Positions 32,688-40,808 are shown, counted from the first letter of the stretch. The stretch is DNA of 64,000 nt from Colidextribacter sp. OB.20 (GCF_009911595.1 NZ_QWKG01000004.1:1-64000); one strand, 5' to 3'. Translations and numbers: made by a program. The notes: a model not told the origin generated them from the sequence alone.

Positions 32688-33210
32688 GAAAATCCTCCTG
32701 ACTCAGCAGCTTGATGATCCCGTGGTAGACAGCGGCGGGGTCCCGCTTAAACGCTTCGGCCCACTGCTCCGCCTGGGGGCGGCCTGGGACCAGCAGAGCC
32801 GTCTGGAGCAGGGGAGAGGTTCCGTCCTCCAGGGTGAGGCACAGGGTGACAGTGCCATCCTCCCGGTCCACGGTTTGGGCTCTGACCTGGGCCTCCTGGC
32901 GCAGGGCCTGGTTGACCTTTACCAGGTTCTCGTCGCAGTGCCGCCGCACCGAACGGGGCAGGCTGCTCTCGCAGATCTGGCTGTTCCGGCGGCCCTTGTC
33001 CGTGATGGCGTAGCGCTCCTCCTCCTTGGTGAGCTGGCCGGTGGCCACCATATGGCCCACGGCTTGATTGAGGGAGAAGTAATCCACCCCCGCGTCGCAC
33101 AGAGCCAGCTCAAACAGCTGTAAAAAGGTGATGGGTCCCGCCGCCCGGTCCATAATATAGAGGACCAGCAGCTTAAGATCCAGATCGTCCTGAATGAATC
33201 CGATGGACAT
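32674..33210 (-). CDS. DUF4364-family protein
   Basis: A 178-residue protein of DUF4364, a winged-helix-like family common in Clostridia and often placed near the cell-envelope or sporulation genes. Features: GFIQDDLDLKLLVLYIMDRA at the start and a winged-helix-like segment LSVxQ-type FSLNQAVGHMVATGQLTKEEERYAITDKG. ATG 33210 follows AAAGGAGG. Probably a DNA-binding regulator, but no target is known. Confidence 0.85.
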   Translation of the reverse strand: MSIGFIQDDLDLKLLVLYIMDRAAGPITFLQLFELALCDAGVDYFSLNQAVGHMVATGQLTKEEERYAITDKGRRNSQICESSLPRSVRRHCDENLVKVNQALRQEAQVRAQTVDREDGTVTLCLTLEDGTSPLLQTALLVPGRPQAEQWAEAFKRDPAAVYHGIIKLLSQEDFHEKN

Positions 33211-33379
33211 AGCGGACCTCCTTTCCGGTGAGCTTATTATAGTCGCAAAGGCCAAAAAGGGCAAGAGAAAAACTGCCTGACCCGCACCAAAACTTGCCCG
33301 CTACATAAGATGTGTTGTAAGCAAAACCCTTACCGGGCGCTCAGGTGCCCATTACCATCCAAATTTAGGAGGGAATCTT

Positions 33380-33481
33380 ATGCCAGAAAAGGTCGTGCCC
33401 GGCCCCGTCTGTGACGATCGCAGTATCCGGGAGGCCGTGTGCATACACACGAAAAAAATCTTTGACTCATGCCGTGAGTAA
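33380..33481 (+). pseudogene. Prophage insertion target, 5' fragment
   Basis: Only 33 codons remain (starts MPEKVVPGPVCDDRSIREAV, ends KKIFDSCRE), with an excellent AGGAGGGAA ribosome site. The sequence resembles the N terminus of a small Cys-containing protein conserved in Clostridia, whose homologues continue in place of the final Glu-stop. The frame is cut within 40 bases of the prophage recombinase, so the gene is probably the attachment site, with its 3' part at the far prophage end outside the window. Confidence 0.65.
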
Positions 33482-33519
33482 GATATAGCGCTTTATAGAT
33501 TTTGAGGCATAAGAAAAAG

Positions 33520-35037
33520 TCAGTTGGGTGACAGAATAAAGTCAAGGTAAAAAGCGGTGGGTTTGGTCTTTTTCTCCTTATGATAGAAAATGACCTGGAT
33601 TACAGAGTGCAGCAGAGCATTACGCTGGGCGGCATCAGAAGTAGCATAATTCTCCAGTACATAGCGGATCTTCTCAGCCAGCGCGGCAGGATCAGCCGCT
33701 TTGGCGTCTTGGATAGCTCGTAAGGTGTCAGTTGCTTTACGTTCCAGTACGGTCTCCTTGTTTCGCACTACCTCCATCCGTTCCCGGAAGGTGGGAATAT
33801 CATATTCACCCAGCTCCAGCAATTCATAGAGCCGTGATTTTTGCCGCTGAGTTGATGCCAGTTCTTTCTGGACGGTATCCAGTGTAGTTTCCAGGACCGA
33901 GGTGTCGTGACTGGCCAAAGTATCGGCAGGGAAGAGGGTAAGTTCTGCTAAGGTCCGAGTTAAATATTCCAGCACACGATCCTCTACCAAGGAAAATTTC
34001 GTTGAGGCACAGCACCCTGGCTTATTGCACAGAAGATATGGCTCACCTTTCATTACCAGCCGTTGCATGTTCATCCCGCAGTTGGCGCACTTGACTAGGC
34101 CGACTAAGGGACTTTTTACGGTGCCGTCGTTTTTGGAGGGAATGTATCGCTTGTCCAATATAGCTTGAACCTGGTCGAATAGTTCCTGATCAACAATAGG
34201 AGGATGACGGCCGTCTACGATGGTCCACTTCTCTTTTGGCTGGTAGATCACCACATTTTTATCGTTGCCCTTGACACCTTTTTTGATATGCTTTTTCTGA
34301 TTCCAGACAATTTTGCCCACATAAACAGGGCTGTGCAGTATCCTGGATATGGTGCTGCGATTGAACTCAGCGGCGCGATGAGGGTGGGCTCCCAGAGCAT
34401 TGATATGACGGGCGATGGAAACGCAACCATAGCCTTGGGCGTAGAGTTGGAACATCATACGGACAAATTTCGCTTCCGACTCGCAAATTTCCAGGGTAGG
34501 CTTGCGGTCGATATTGACCTTTTTGTATCCATAGGGGGCGTTAGCCACATAGTAGCCATCCTCAATGGTCTGCTGGAGTCCGCGACGCAGGCGTTTGTTG
34601 ATGATTTTGTACTCCCGGCGGGACATGAAAGTTTTTAGTTCTGCATACTCTTCGTCAATCTCGTCGGACAGGTTGTAGACCTTTTCCGGAGTAACAATCA
34701 GCGTCTCGGAGTCCTTGAAAGCATCCAGAATGATGCCTTGGTCTTTCATCCGTCCGCGAGAGAGCCGGTCCAGATCCATACACAGCACGCAGTCATACCG
34801 ACCCTCCTCAATATCCTGGAGCAAACGGAGCATTTGCGGTCGGGCATAAAGAGACTCACCGCTGACTACCTCAGGATAGGTCTCTATAATATGGATACCG
34901 TTCTCCTTGGCGTAGTTTAGGAGGGTCTTCTGGTGCTTGGCCAGCACCTCGTCGGTGTCCAGCCCCTCTTCCATGCGGGATTTGCGGAGGTAGAGGCCAG
35001 CGTCCAAGCCTGACAATTCTTGTTTATATAGGGGCAT
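33520..35037 (-). CDS. Large serine recombinase (prophage integrase)
   Basis: A 505-residue site-specific recombinase. The resolvase domain has the nucleophile Ser20 (YLRKSR) and DLDRLSRG. A recombinase domain follows (about 165-275), then a zinc ribbon (CANCGMNM...CNKPGC) and a coiled coil. It catalyses integration of the prophage at attB; excision would need a recombination directionality factor, not identified. ATG follows GGAGG and overlaps the AbiH stop by 14 bases. Its 3' end lies 39 bases from the truncated target gene, as expected for an integrase beside attL. Confidence 0.93.
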   Translation of the reverse strand: MPLYKQELSGLDAGLYLRKSRMEEGLDTDEVLAKHQKTLLNYAKENGIHIIETYPEVVSGESLYARPQMLRLLQDIEEGRYDCVLCMDLDRLSRGRMKDQGIILDAFKDSETLIVTPEKVYNLSDEIDEEYAELKTFMSRREYKIINKRLRRGLQQTIEDGYYVANAPYGYKKVNIDRKPTLEICESEAKFVRMMFQLYAQGYGCVSIARHINALGAHPHRAAEFNRSTISRILHSPVYVGKIVWNQKKHIKKGVKGNDKNVVIYQPKEKWTIVDGRHPPIVDQELFDQVQAILDKRYIPSKNDGTVKSPLVGLVKCANCGMNMQRLVMKGEPYLLCNKPGCCASTKFSLVEDRVLEYLTRTLAELTLFPADTLASHDTSVLETTLDTVQKELASTQRQKSRLYELLELGEYDIPTFRERMEVVRNKETVLERKATDTLRAIQDAKAADPAALAEKIRYVLENYATSDAAQRNALLHSVIQVIFYHKEKKTKPTAFYLDFILSPN

Positions 35038-36211
35038 AATTGGCCTCCGGTTCTCTTACTTTTAGTATATCAGCAGGGACAAATCGAAGTTTACCTTGGG
35101 AATGAATACGATTTACTTCCTCTCGTCCAAAAATAGAAACCAAGTTTGTTATGAGAGAAGGTAAGACACCTGGATCATGAAAATAAACCGTGATGGAGCA
35201 TGATTTTTCAAAAATTAATTTGATGAAATCTCCATCAGAAGAATCTAAAGAATGTCCATAAATAACAGTTCTAAATTGGCAGTTTTGAGTTGAGTTGTTT
35301 ATCCAGCTATAGATGTAATCTTTAGTTTCATGCAGTATTCGTTGAAAAAATTTCTCAAAAAATAGAAATGGAGTCGGGTTAGTATCGGAGTTGGGGTTAT
35401 CCGAATGAAAACCTAAGATTAACGGAGTTGACAACTGAAAATCTGGTTCGAGCATATGAGCTTCGAGTTCATCAGGGTTCCTAAGTTTTCCGTGGATATA
35501 TTGTATGTTCGCTATTTTGTATCTTTCTTCGGTGGTAGTAGTGTAATTAAAAGAAAGCAAAAAATTGTTTCTGGTGCCTGTTTCAAAAAAACGGAATAAA
35601 GGATCAGGGGTATGTTGAGGGAATTTGGACGGTAAGATTGGCATGATGCAGGCAAGGTATAATTCAAAACAAAATGTATAGCGGCGCAATTCATCATATA
35701 AAAAAAGAGAAAGCTCTTTATAAAAGAGTTTATTTGCAAGATGACTATCAATGTTTAGTTTATTATTGAGATAATTTACCTTAGGTGGAAGGAAAAAAGG
35801 AGATGTGCAGTTCAGCAAAGTTTGGAGATTGGAAGTTGAGATACAACGATGGGGATTGCTATTCTGATATTCTTCAATTTGTAGAATAAGTGACTGTATT
35901 TCCTTCTCAAAATCAATCCACGTTTCAAGATTTTCTTCCCGATTAATAACAGATTCGAAATAAGAACACCAGACATTCATTAGCATCGAGTCATCTAAGC
36001 GTAATATTTCAATAATTCCTGTAGAAATAGGATGATTTATAATAAGGTTTACTTCATTAAAATCAAGATAGTGGGCAAACAATGAGGGAGTATTTGAACC
36101 TGAAGATTTCCTCAATTCTTCCAGGTAATAGAAAAAATCCATATAACTAGTCCGGAGCCCATGCTCCAGATCAAACCCATTCCCAATCATAAATAGTGTG
36201 CGAGTCTCCAA
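35024..36211 (-). CDS. AbiH-family antiphage protein
   Basis: A 395-residue protein of the AbiH abortive-infection family. The start FMIGNGFDLEHGLRTSYMDF is the family signature, and near the C terminus VIYGHSLDSSDGDFIKLIFE is the second conserved block. AbiH stops infection by other phages by an unknown mechanism. It probably protects the lysogen from competitors. Base composition is clearly AT-richer than surrounding chromosome, showing a separate origin. TTG start at 36211; ribosome site weak. It is coupled to the recombinase by a 14-base overlap. Confidence 0.88.
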   Translation of the reverse strand: METRTLFMIGNGFDLEHGLRTSYMDFFYYLEELRKSSGSNTPSLFAHYLDFNEVNLIINHPISTGIIEILRLDDSMLMNVWCSYFESVINREENLETWIDFEKEIQSLILQIEEYQNSNPHRCISTSNLQTLLNCTSPFFLPPKVNYLNNKLNIDSHLANKLFYKELSLFLYDELRRYTFCFELYLACIMPILPSKFPQHTPDPLFRFFETGTRNNFLLSFNYTTTTEERYKIANIQYIHGKLRNPDELEAHMLEPDFQLSTPLILGFHSDNPNSDTNPTPFLFFEKFFQRILHETKDYIYSWINNSTQNCQFRTVIYGHSLDSSDGDFIKLIFEKSCSITVYFHDPGVLPSLITNLVSIFGREEVNRIHSQGKLRFVPADILKVREPEANYAPI

Positions 36212-36231
36212 AGGACAACCCTCTTTTCTAT

Positions 36232-36856
36232 GTGTCCAGCTTGGACACTTTTACATTGTTCGGTAAAATACATCCTCCAGGCTGATGGTGAGATCGTCGT
36301 ACAAGCTACACTGGAACTCCGTGACCAGCTCCGCCCGCTCTTTCTCTGACATACGCTCCAAGACCCAGTCGGGGTGGAGCACGTAGACAGCGTGCAGGTC
36401 ATAGCGTCCATCCTTCAGGAGGTACTGCTCCACCGTTTTGTCGCTGGGGCTGACGATCCAGTACTCCTGGACACCGCAGGCCCCATAGATGTCCATCTTT
36501 CGGCCACGGTCGTTCTTGGCCGTGCTGGGCGAGAGGACCTCCGCTACCAGATCAGGAGCTCCATGGACACCGTCCTGTTTGACCTTATCCGGATCGCAGA
36601 CCACCATAAAATCAGGAACATAAACGTCGTCTGCGGTCAGGTAGAGATCAACACCGTCAGCAAAGGGTCTGCATTTCTTTTTACGCAGGTAATGCGCAAA
36701 AAGATAGTAAATATTGCTTGCGATTTGGCTGTGGTTTACAGAAGGCCTGGGAGACATCGCTACCACTTTGCCGTCGATCAGTTCCTCGCGGCAATCGTCC
36801 TGATATGCCAGGTTGTTGCTCATACTGTGTTCCTTTCCAGTGTCCAAGTGGGACAC
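36232..36856. repeat. Inverted 17-bp repeats flanking the Uma2 gene
   Basis: GTGTCCAGCTTGGACAC (36232-36248) and GTGTCCAAGTGGGACAC (36840-36856) are near-palindromes. The reverse complement of the first matches the second at 15 of 17 positions. They frame a 625-bp segment holding one gene only. Confidence 0.6.
36251..36823 (-). CDS. Uma2-family endonuclease (DUF820)
   Basis: A 190-residue protein of the Uma2/DUF820 restriction-endonuclease-like fold. The order (E-x-x-x-G, VDLYLTADDVYVPDFMVV, DLVAEVLSPSTAKNDRGRKM) gives the Glu, Asp and Glu-x-Ser core with Lys/Arg typical of PD-(D/E)xK nucleases. Biological role is not known for the family. ATG 36823 has GGAAAGGAAC before it; an earlier in-frame start overlaps the repeat. 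It sits as a single-gene cassette inside the prophage cargo. Confidence 0.88.
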   Translation of the reverse strand: MSNNLAYQDDCREELIDGKVVAMSPRPSVNHSQIASNIYYLFAHYLRKKKCRPFADGVDLYLTADDVYVPDFMVVCDPDKVKQDGVHGAPDLVAEVLSPSTAKNDRGRKMDIYGACGVQEYWIVSPSDKTVEQYLLKDGRYDLHAVYVLHPDWVLERMSEKERAELVTEFQCSLYDDLTISLEDVFYRTM

Positions 36857-37405
36857 CTAATCAATGTTTCGATTCTTTCCGTAGAAAATACGGCCAGAGC
36901 TCAAGATTTTTCGATAGCCGCATCCAAGGGCGAATGATTTGTCAGGATGTACGCAGGTTTTGGCATCACTGCATTCCAAGTATCGAGAGCAACAATCCCA
37001 TTCCTTTGGGTAGCGGTTTACAGTTTCGCCTGCAATTTGAATCAAAAAATCATAGTAAGATTCAATTGGGTGATCTTTGTCGATCAAAATGCGAATGTAT
37101 TTTGAATCAGATGGTAATTGTTTGGTAGGGAAAGAGTCCGGAATTAGATCTGAAAAAACTGATGGAAGAGAGATGTAGTGCTGTGCTCCTCGAAGGTGTA
37201 GCCGGAAAGTGGTAAGTTTTTTAAACGAGACAGCAGTATAGCCGTTTCCAGTTTTATCGCTCTTTGTGGATTTATAGGTCAGGTGTTCTGGTTTCCCGCC
37301 GCAATCGCCAACAGCAGATTTTAATTCAGGAATAATAGACTCCAGGAATGTGACCTCTTTATACTCCACGGGCTCAAAGCCTAAGAGGGAAATTTGTTCA
37401 TCCAT
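36857..37405 (-). CDS. Cys-rich hypothetical protein
   Basis: A 182-residue protein with a C-terminal cysteine cluster (CCSRYLECSDAKTCVHPDKS, residues about 141-160, then ALGCGYRKIL), possibly zinc- or Fe-S-binding. The N-terminal half is strand-rich. It starts with AGGAGG located in the end of the exonuclease gene, one base apart, so the two proteins are made together. Such a pair suggests a nucleic-acid repair or defence function. No family name is certain. Confidence 0.65.
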   Translation of the reverse strand: MDEQISLLGFEPVEYKEVTFLESIIPELKSAVGDCGGKPEHLTYKSTKSDKTGNGYTAVSFKKLTTFRLHLRGAQHYISLPSVFSDLIPDSFPTKQLPSDSKYIRILIDKDHPIESYYDFLIQIAGETVNRYPKEWDCCSRYLECSDAKTCVHPDKSFALGCGYRKILSSGRIFYGKNRNID

Positions 37406-37406
37406 G

Positions 37407-38366
37407 TTAGATCAATGCCTCCTGTTTAATTAGAACAATGAACTCATTTTCGCTTATGATCTGTATATTTGCTTTTCCGCTTTCATTTAGCTCTTTAGCA
37501 TATGCTTCTTTACGGCTAAGGCCGTTTTCATCGACAAATTCTGGTTCTTTTTCTCCAACTACCAGAAAATGAACTTTTTTAGATATATTACTTTTTACAG
37601 TAGCGCCTACATCAACTGCATATTGCATAGCTTTTTTGCGGTCTATCGATAGCTGTCCTGTAAAAACAATGCATTTTTGATAGAGAGGATGGGTCTCATC
37701 AAATTCTGTTGCTTTCGGAGTGATATCCTTTACTGAAATTTTTTGATAGTATTTGCGCTGAGGTTTGCTCTTTCCGTGAATCTGATATGTCTCTTGTGTG
37801 TCCAGATCAAAAAAATGATTGATTTTTATATTCTCCTTGGAAAAGCAGAACTGTCCAATGTTGTTTAGCCCGGAAATATCCAGACACTTTAAAACGATAT
37901 GAGCACATGTGATTGCGTCATCAAGTGCATTGTGATGTTGCCCCATGTCGATACCTAAATATTCTGCGCAGTGCTGGAGGGATTTTGTTCCAGGTACATA
38001 GTCTCGCGCAATAGAAACTGAATCTACATACTTAAAATTAGGAGAATTGTAATAATACAAAGATTGGTTTAATACAGACATATCAAAGTATGCGTTATGC
38101 GCAACAACCAAATAAGGACCAAAGAACCTGCAAATCTCTGATAGCCACAAGTCATCTAAAGATGGACTTTCTTTTACCATATCGGCTGTAATACCGTTGA
38201 TTTCTATATTCTTTGCATTGAAATTCAGATCATGAGGCTGTATCAAAGAATAGAAAGTATCCACTATCTCTCCATTTTGTACTGCAGCAATTCCAATAGA
38301 ACAGGCACTATCATAACGATTTGAAGCAGTTTCAAAATCTATAGCAACAAAATCGAAACGGTTCAT
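37407..38366 (-). CDS. DnaQ-like exonuclease with BRCT domain
   Basis: A 319-residue protein: a DEDDh 3'-5' exonuclease domain (residues 1-170) with ExoI AIDFETAS, ExoII VAHNAYFDMSVL and ExoIII HHNALDDA, and a C-terminal BRCT domain (about 228-300; CIVFTGQLSIDRKKAMQYA). This is the arrangement of DNA polymerase III epsilon-like exonucleases. In the phage it may trim DNA ends, repair damage or act in defence. Strongly AT-rich DNA. First gene of the leftward cargo operon. Confidence 0.9.
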   Translation of the reverse strand: MNRFDFVAIDFETASNRYDSACSIGIAAVQNGEIVDTFYSLIQPHDLNFNAKNIEINGITADMVKESPSLDDLWLSEICRFFGPYLVVAHNAYFDMSVLNQSLYYYNSPNFKYVDSVSIARDYVPGTKSLQHCAEYLGIDMGQHHNALDDAITCAHIVLKCLDISGLNNIGQFCFSKENIKINHFFDLDTQETYQIHGKSKPQRKYYQKISVKDITPKATEFDETHPLYQKCIVFTGQLSIDRKKAMQYAVDVGATVKSNISKKVHFLVVGEKEPEFVDENGLSRKEAYAKELNESGKANIQIISENEFIVLIKQEALI

Positions 38367-38403
38367 GAAAACATCCCTTTCACAGGTTTATACAATTTTC
38401 CTA

Positions 38404-38432
38404 TTGACACATTAGTACATACGTTCTACAAT
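38404..38432 (+). promoter_or_regulatory. Rightward promoter before the repressor 3' end
   Basis: TTGACA (38404-38409), 17-bp spacer, TACAAT (38427-38432). It reads into a 46-codon ORF and then into the antisense strand of the repressor gene. Confidence 0.65.
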
Positions 38433-38463
38433 GGAAATATAGGTATAAGGGAGGGCGGTACAT

Positions 38464-38604
38464 GTGACAAGGGCAGAGGTGTGCAAAATTGCGATGGAAA
38501 TGGATGCGGGTGAGCAGGCAGATTTTAAGGTTTTTCTCGTTGCTCTGCTTGAAAGCGAAGATACCGCTCTACCTCTGGCATCCGATCGTTCGGAATGCGT
38601 TTGA
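38464..38604 (+). CDS. Small ORF overlapping the repressor antisense
   Basis: A 46-codon ORF (GTG start after GGGAGGG; starts MTRAEVCKIAMEMDAGEQAD) with its own consensus promoter 30 bases upstream. Its last 80 bases lie antisense to the end of the cI-like gene. A short N-terminal helix region looks like other small phage proteins. Translation is plausible, but an antisense RNA acting on the repressor mRNA is an alternative reading. Confidence 0.45.
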   Translation: MTRAEVCKIAMEMDAGEQADFKVFLVALLESEDTALPLASDRSECV

Positions 38605-38863
38605 TTAGCTCTAACAGCTCAGGGTCCAGCCCGTCAGTGGAATCACTGGCGGGTTTCTTTTCTTTCTCATCGCGGCCTAAGAGATAATCGACAGATACGT
38701 CAAAATAATTTGCAATTGCGATTTTCATGTCATCGCTTGGGGTCCGCGTGCCAGTTTCATATTGCGATAACGTAGAATTGTTGATTTTTAGTATTGCAGC
38801 CAGTTCGAATTGTGCCAGGTTTCGCTTTTCTCGCAATAATTTTATTCTCGGGCCGATATCCAT
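38525..38863 (-). CDS. cI-like phage repressor (XRE HTH)
   Basis: A 112-residue repressor with an XRE helix-turn-helix near its start (RIKLLREKRNLAQFELAAIL, NNSTLSQYETGTRTPSDDM) and a short C-terminal tail (residues 67-112), lacking the LexA-like protease domain. So induction would not follow RecA cleavage. ATG 38863 follows ACGAGGTGG. Divergent from the cro-like gene across the switch region. Confidence 0.88.
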   Translation of the reverse strand: MDIGPRIKLLREKRNLAQFELAAILKINNSTLSQYETGTRTPSDDMKIAIANYFDVSVDYLLGRDEKEKKPASDSTDGLDPELLELIKRIPNDRMPEVERYLRFQAEQREKP

Positions 38864-38891
38864 ACATCCACCTCGTTTCGCATTTCGTGAA

Positions 38892-38981
38892 GCAATCATA
38901 TCACATGATTTGCAGATTGAAAATATTTTTTTGCAAAACGTGAAAAAATATCTTGACATTTGCTAACTGTGAATTTATAAT
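38892..38981. promoter_or_regulatory. Lysogeny switch promoters and operators
   Basis: The + strand promoter is perfect: TTGACA (38953-38958), 17 bp, TATAAT (38976-38981). A weaker minus promoter (TTTTCA, 17 bp, TATGAT) serves the repressor. The near-palindrome at 38892-38913 (ends GCAATCAT and TGATTTGC) overlaps the minus -10 and two further copies of TTCACG-WWW-TGC occur on the minus strand, likely operators. Confidence 0.8.
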
Positions 38982-39209
38982 GCGGATAGAAGGAGGTGAT
39001 GAATATGTCCAAGCTGGAAGAACTCCGGGTAGCAAAAGGTCTGACCCAAGACGTCATTGCTGCCTACGCTGGTATTGCCATATCGACCTATTCTCAGTAT
39101 GAAAATGGGCTCCGTTCTGTTCCGCTAAAAACAGCTGAACGTATTGCGGAACTCCTTGGATGTGAACTATCCGAAATTTTTTTGCCGCAGAAATTCACAG
39201 TTAGCAAAT
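38958..39209. repeat. 19-bp long-range inverted repeat across cro
   Basis: AAATTCACAGTTAGCAAAT at 39191-39209 is the exact reverse complement of 38958-38976. The left arm fills the spacer and -10 start of the cro promoter; the right arm lies in the last codons of cro. They are 214 bp apart. Perfect identity over 19 bp at this distance suggests paired operators with DNA looping. Confidence 0.85.
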
Positions 39210-39247
39210 CGATGGATGAATGCGCAGAAGTACAGGACAGCGCATGA
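39005..39247 (+). CDS. Cro-like XRE-family regulator
   Basis: An 80-residue helix-turn-helix protein (MSKLEELRVAKGLTQDVIAA, then STYSQYENGLRSVPLKTA). It occupies the cro position, divergent from the repressor, under a consensus promoter. ATG 39005 is chosen for best distance to AAGGAGG; two earlier starts overlap that site. The second arm of the 19-bp inverted repeat falls in its codons 63-69. Confidence 0.9.
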   Translation: MSKLEELRVAKGLTQDVIAAYAGIAISTYSQYENGLRSVPLKTAERIAELLGCELSEIFLPQKFTVSKSMDECAEVQDSA

Positions 39248-39332
39248 AAAAGCCGCCCGGGCGAGCGGCGGAGGGGGCTGACATAACGGACAACCTCCGG
39301 CCCATACCATGACAGAAAGGAGGTGCAGCCAC

Positions 39333-39749
39333 GTGGGGCGCAGAGAGGTTTACTGCATCGGCGAAAGACAGCAGATATACTTCACTCGCTGGGAACTGGA
39401 GGGACAGCCGGTGGAGGTAGAGGAGACGCAGAGAACGACACTCTACCGCCACAAAGATTATCCGACCCGCTGCGTCCGCTGGACTGGGCTGCACCTCACC
39501 AAGTACGGAGACCTGCCGGAGCAGCAGTCAATGGGATCGCTGGTCAGCGACGCCGGCCCGAAATGCGGAGTATCGGTAGTGACTGAACGGGCCCCTGAGG
39601 TGCCTTACACCTCAGAGGAACGGGCAGCTGGCCGGGAGCGGATCAGGCAGGCAGTAGAGAAAATCTATGGCTGCCGGTGTGAGTGGAAAAACAAAGGAGG
39701 TGCCCCAGATGTGGGGGAGGACGAAGAAAGTGTTACTCAAGTTGTGTAG
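39333..39749 (+). CDS. Phage early protein of unknown function
   Basis: A 138-residue soluble protein (starts MGRREVYCIGERQQIYFTRW) with basic and aromatic N-terminal part and an acidic tail. GTG 39333 follows AAAGGAGG. It overlaps the next gene by 41 bases in another frame. Unknown function; the place is that of early phage genes after cro. Confidence 0.65.
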   Translation: MGRREVYCIGERQQIYFTRWELEGQPVEVEETQRTTLYRHKDYPTRCVRWTGLHLTKYGDLPEQQSMGSLVSDAGPKCGVSVVTERAPEVPYTSEERAAGRERIRQAVEKIYGCRCEWKNKGGAPDVGEDEESVTQVV

Positions 39750-40335
39750 GCTCAACGGGGAGGGGGAGTGTCCAGCGTCCCAGGCAGACAAGCGCTGCGG
39801 GGCCGCTCTGCTGGGCCTTCTGGCCGCGATTACCGTCTGCTATGAGCTGACCGACGGCGCGGCGCTCCAGGAGGTCCGGCAGGAGGACAAGCCCTCGGTG
39901 GAGATTATCTGGGAGGCACCCATAAGCCAGCCCCGGCTGCTGGAGGCTGTGAAGCTTCAGCTGGAGCCGGACCCCTACCGGGAGGACGTCCCCCTGGAGC
40001 GGGAGCTTCAGGCTGCCCTCCGTGCGACCTGCGAGGAAAACGGCGTCCCCGTCGCTCTGGCCCTTGGGCTGATCGAGGAGGAGAGCCAGTTTCAGCCGGA
40101 TGTGGTCAGCCACAGAGGGGCTTATGGTCTTTGCCAGCTCAATCCCAAGTATTTCCCCCGGGAACTGACTCCGGCTGAGAACATTGCCGCCGGGGTGGGC
40201 TATCTGGGGGAGCTGCTGGAGCGGCATGGGGACACAGCGTCGGCCCTGCGGGCCTATAACCTGGGTTATGACGACGGAGACCGGAAATTTGCAGACGCCG
40301 TCCTTGCGGCGGCGGAAAAATGGGAGAAGGACTGA
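39709..40335 (+). CDS. Lytic transglycosylase (SLT domain)
   Basis: A 208-residue protein with a single N-terminal membrane anchor (residues about 30-48, GAALLGLLAAITVCYEL) and a C-terminal SLT domain (about 105-200). The catalytic Glu lies in IEEESQF and the family segments RGAYGLCQLNP and ALRAYNLG follow. It cleaves the glycan strand of peptidoglycan, outside the membrane. Its early position in the phage is unusual for lysis; it may help DNA entry or act as a surface change. ATG 39709 follows AAAGGAGG. Confidence 0.85.
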   Translation: MWGRTKKVLLKLCRLNGEGECPASQADKRCGAALLGLLAAITVCYELTDGAALQEVRQEDKPSVEIIWEAPISQPRLLEAVKLQLEPDPYREDVPLERELQAALRATCEENGVPVALALGLIEEESQFQPDVVSHRGAYGLCQLNPKYFPRELTPAENIAAGVGYLGELLERHGDTASALRAYNLGYDDGDRKFADAVLAAAEKWEKD

Positions 40336-40337
40336 CT

Positions 40338-40526
40338 ATGTATCAGGGGATAGAGCGCAAAGTACGGGACGCGCTGAACGGCTGGTTTGGCCGGGGCAGG
40401 GTCGAGAGTGCGGAGCCTGTGGAATCTGGTGTGTTCCGGGCCCGGCTTATGGACGGCGGCCTGGCCTATGCTATCGTGGCGGAAGACGGTTCCGTCATCA
40501 TTGACGAGCGGGAGGCGGCGTACTGA
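40338..40526 (+). CDS. Small phage protein
   Basis: A 62-residue protein (MYQGIERKVRDALNGWFGRG) predicted as helix then strands. ATG 40338, with the upstream AAGGACTG as ribosome site. Its stop overlaps the next start. Not recognised. Confidence 0.55.
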   Translation: MYQGIERKVRDALNGWFGRGRVESAEPVESGVFRARLMDGGLAYAIVAEDGSVIIDEREAAY

Positions 40527-40807
40527 TGAACATTATGCCGCACGCCACCCGTACCAGCCTGCGGCGGCTGCTCCTGAGCAAGGGGGTGGAGGTGCCCCCT
40601 GTCCAGGATCTGGTCATGGGGTACCGCTGCCGCCTGCGGGCTTATGCCCCCACCTTTGTGCTGCGGTGGAGGGACAGCCGGGGGAAGCACCATATGGTGA
40701 TTTACTATTTTTGTGATGGACAGCCCTATCTGGATGTAGACAGCAAAACCGTCCCCATTACGACAGAGGAGGTGCAGCTCCATGGACTGTACAAGGAAAA
40801 AGAATAA
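40526..40807 (+). CDS. Small phage protein
   Basis: A 93-residue basic protein (MNIMPHATRTSLRRLLLSKG), mixed alpha/beta, no motif known to me. Translationally coupled to the preceding gene (TGATGA-type overlap). It is the last prophage gene before the nested element. Confidence 0.55.
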   Translation: MNIMPHATRTSLRRLLLSKGVEVPPVQDLVMGYRCRLRAYAPTFVLRWRDSRGKHHMVIYYFCDGQPYLDVDSKTVPITTEEVQLHGLYKEKE

Positions 40808-40808
40808 A

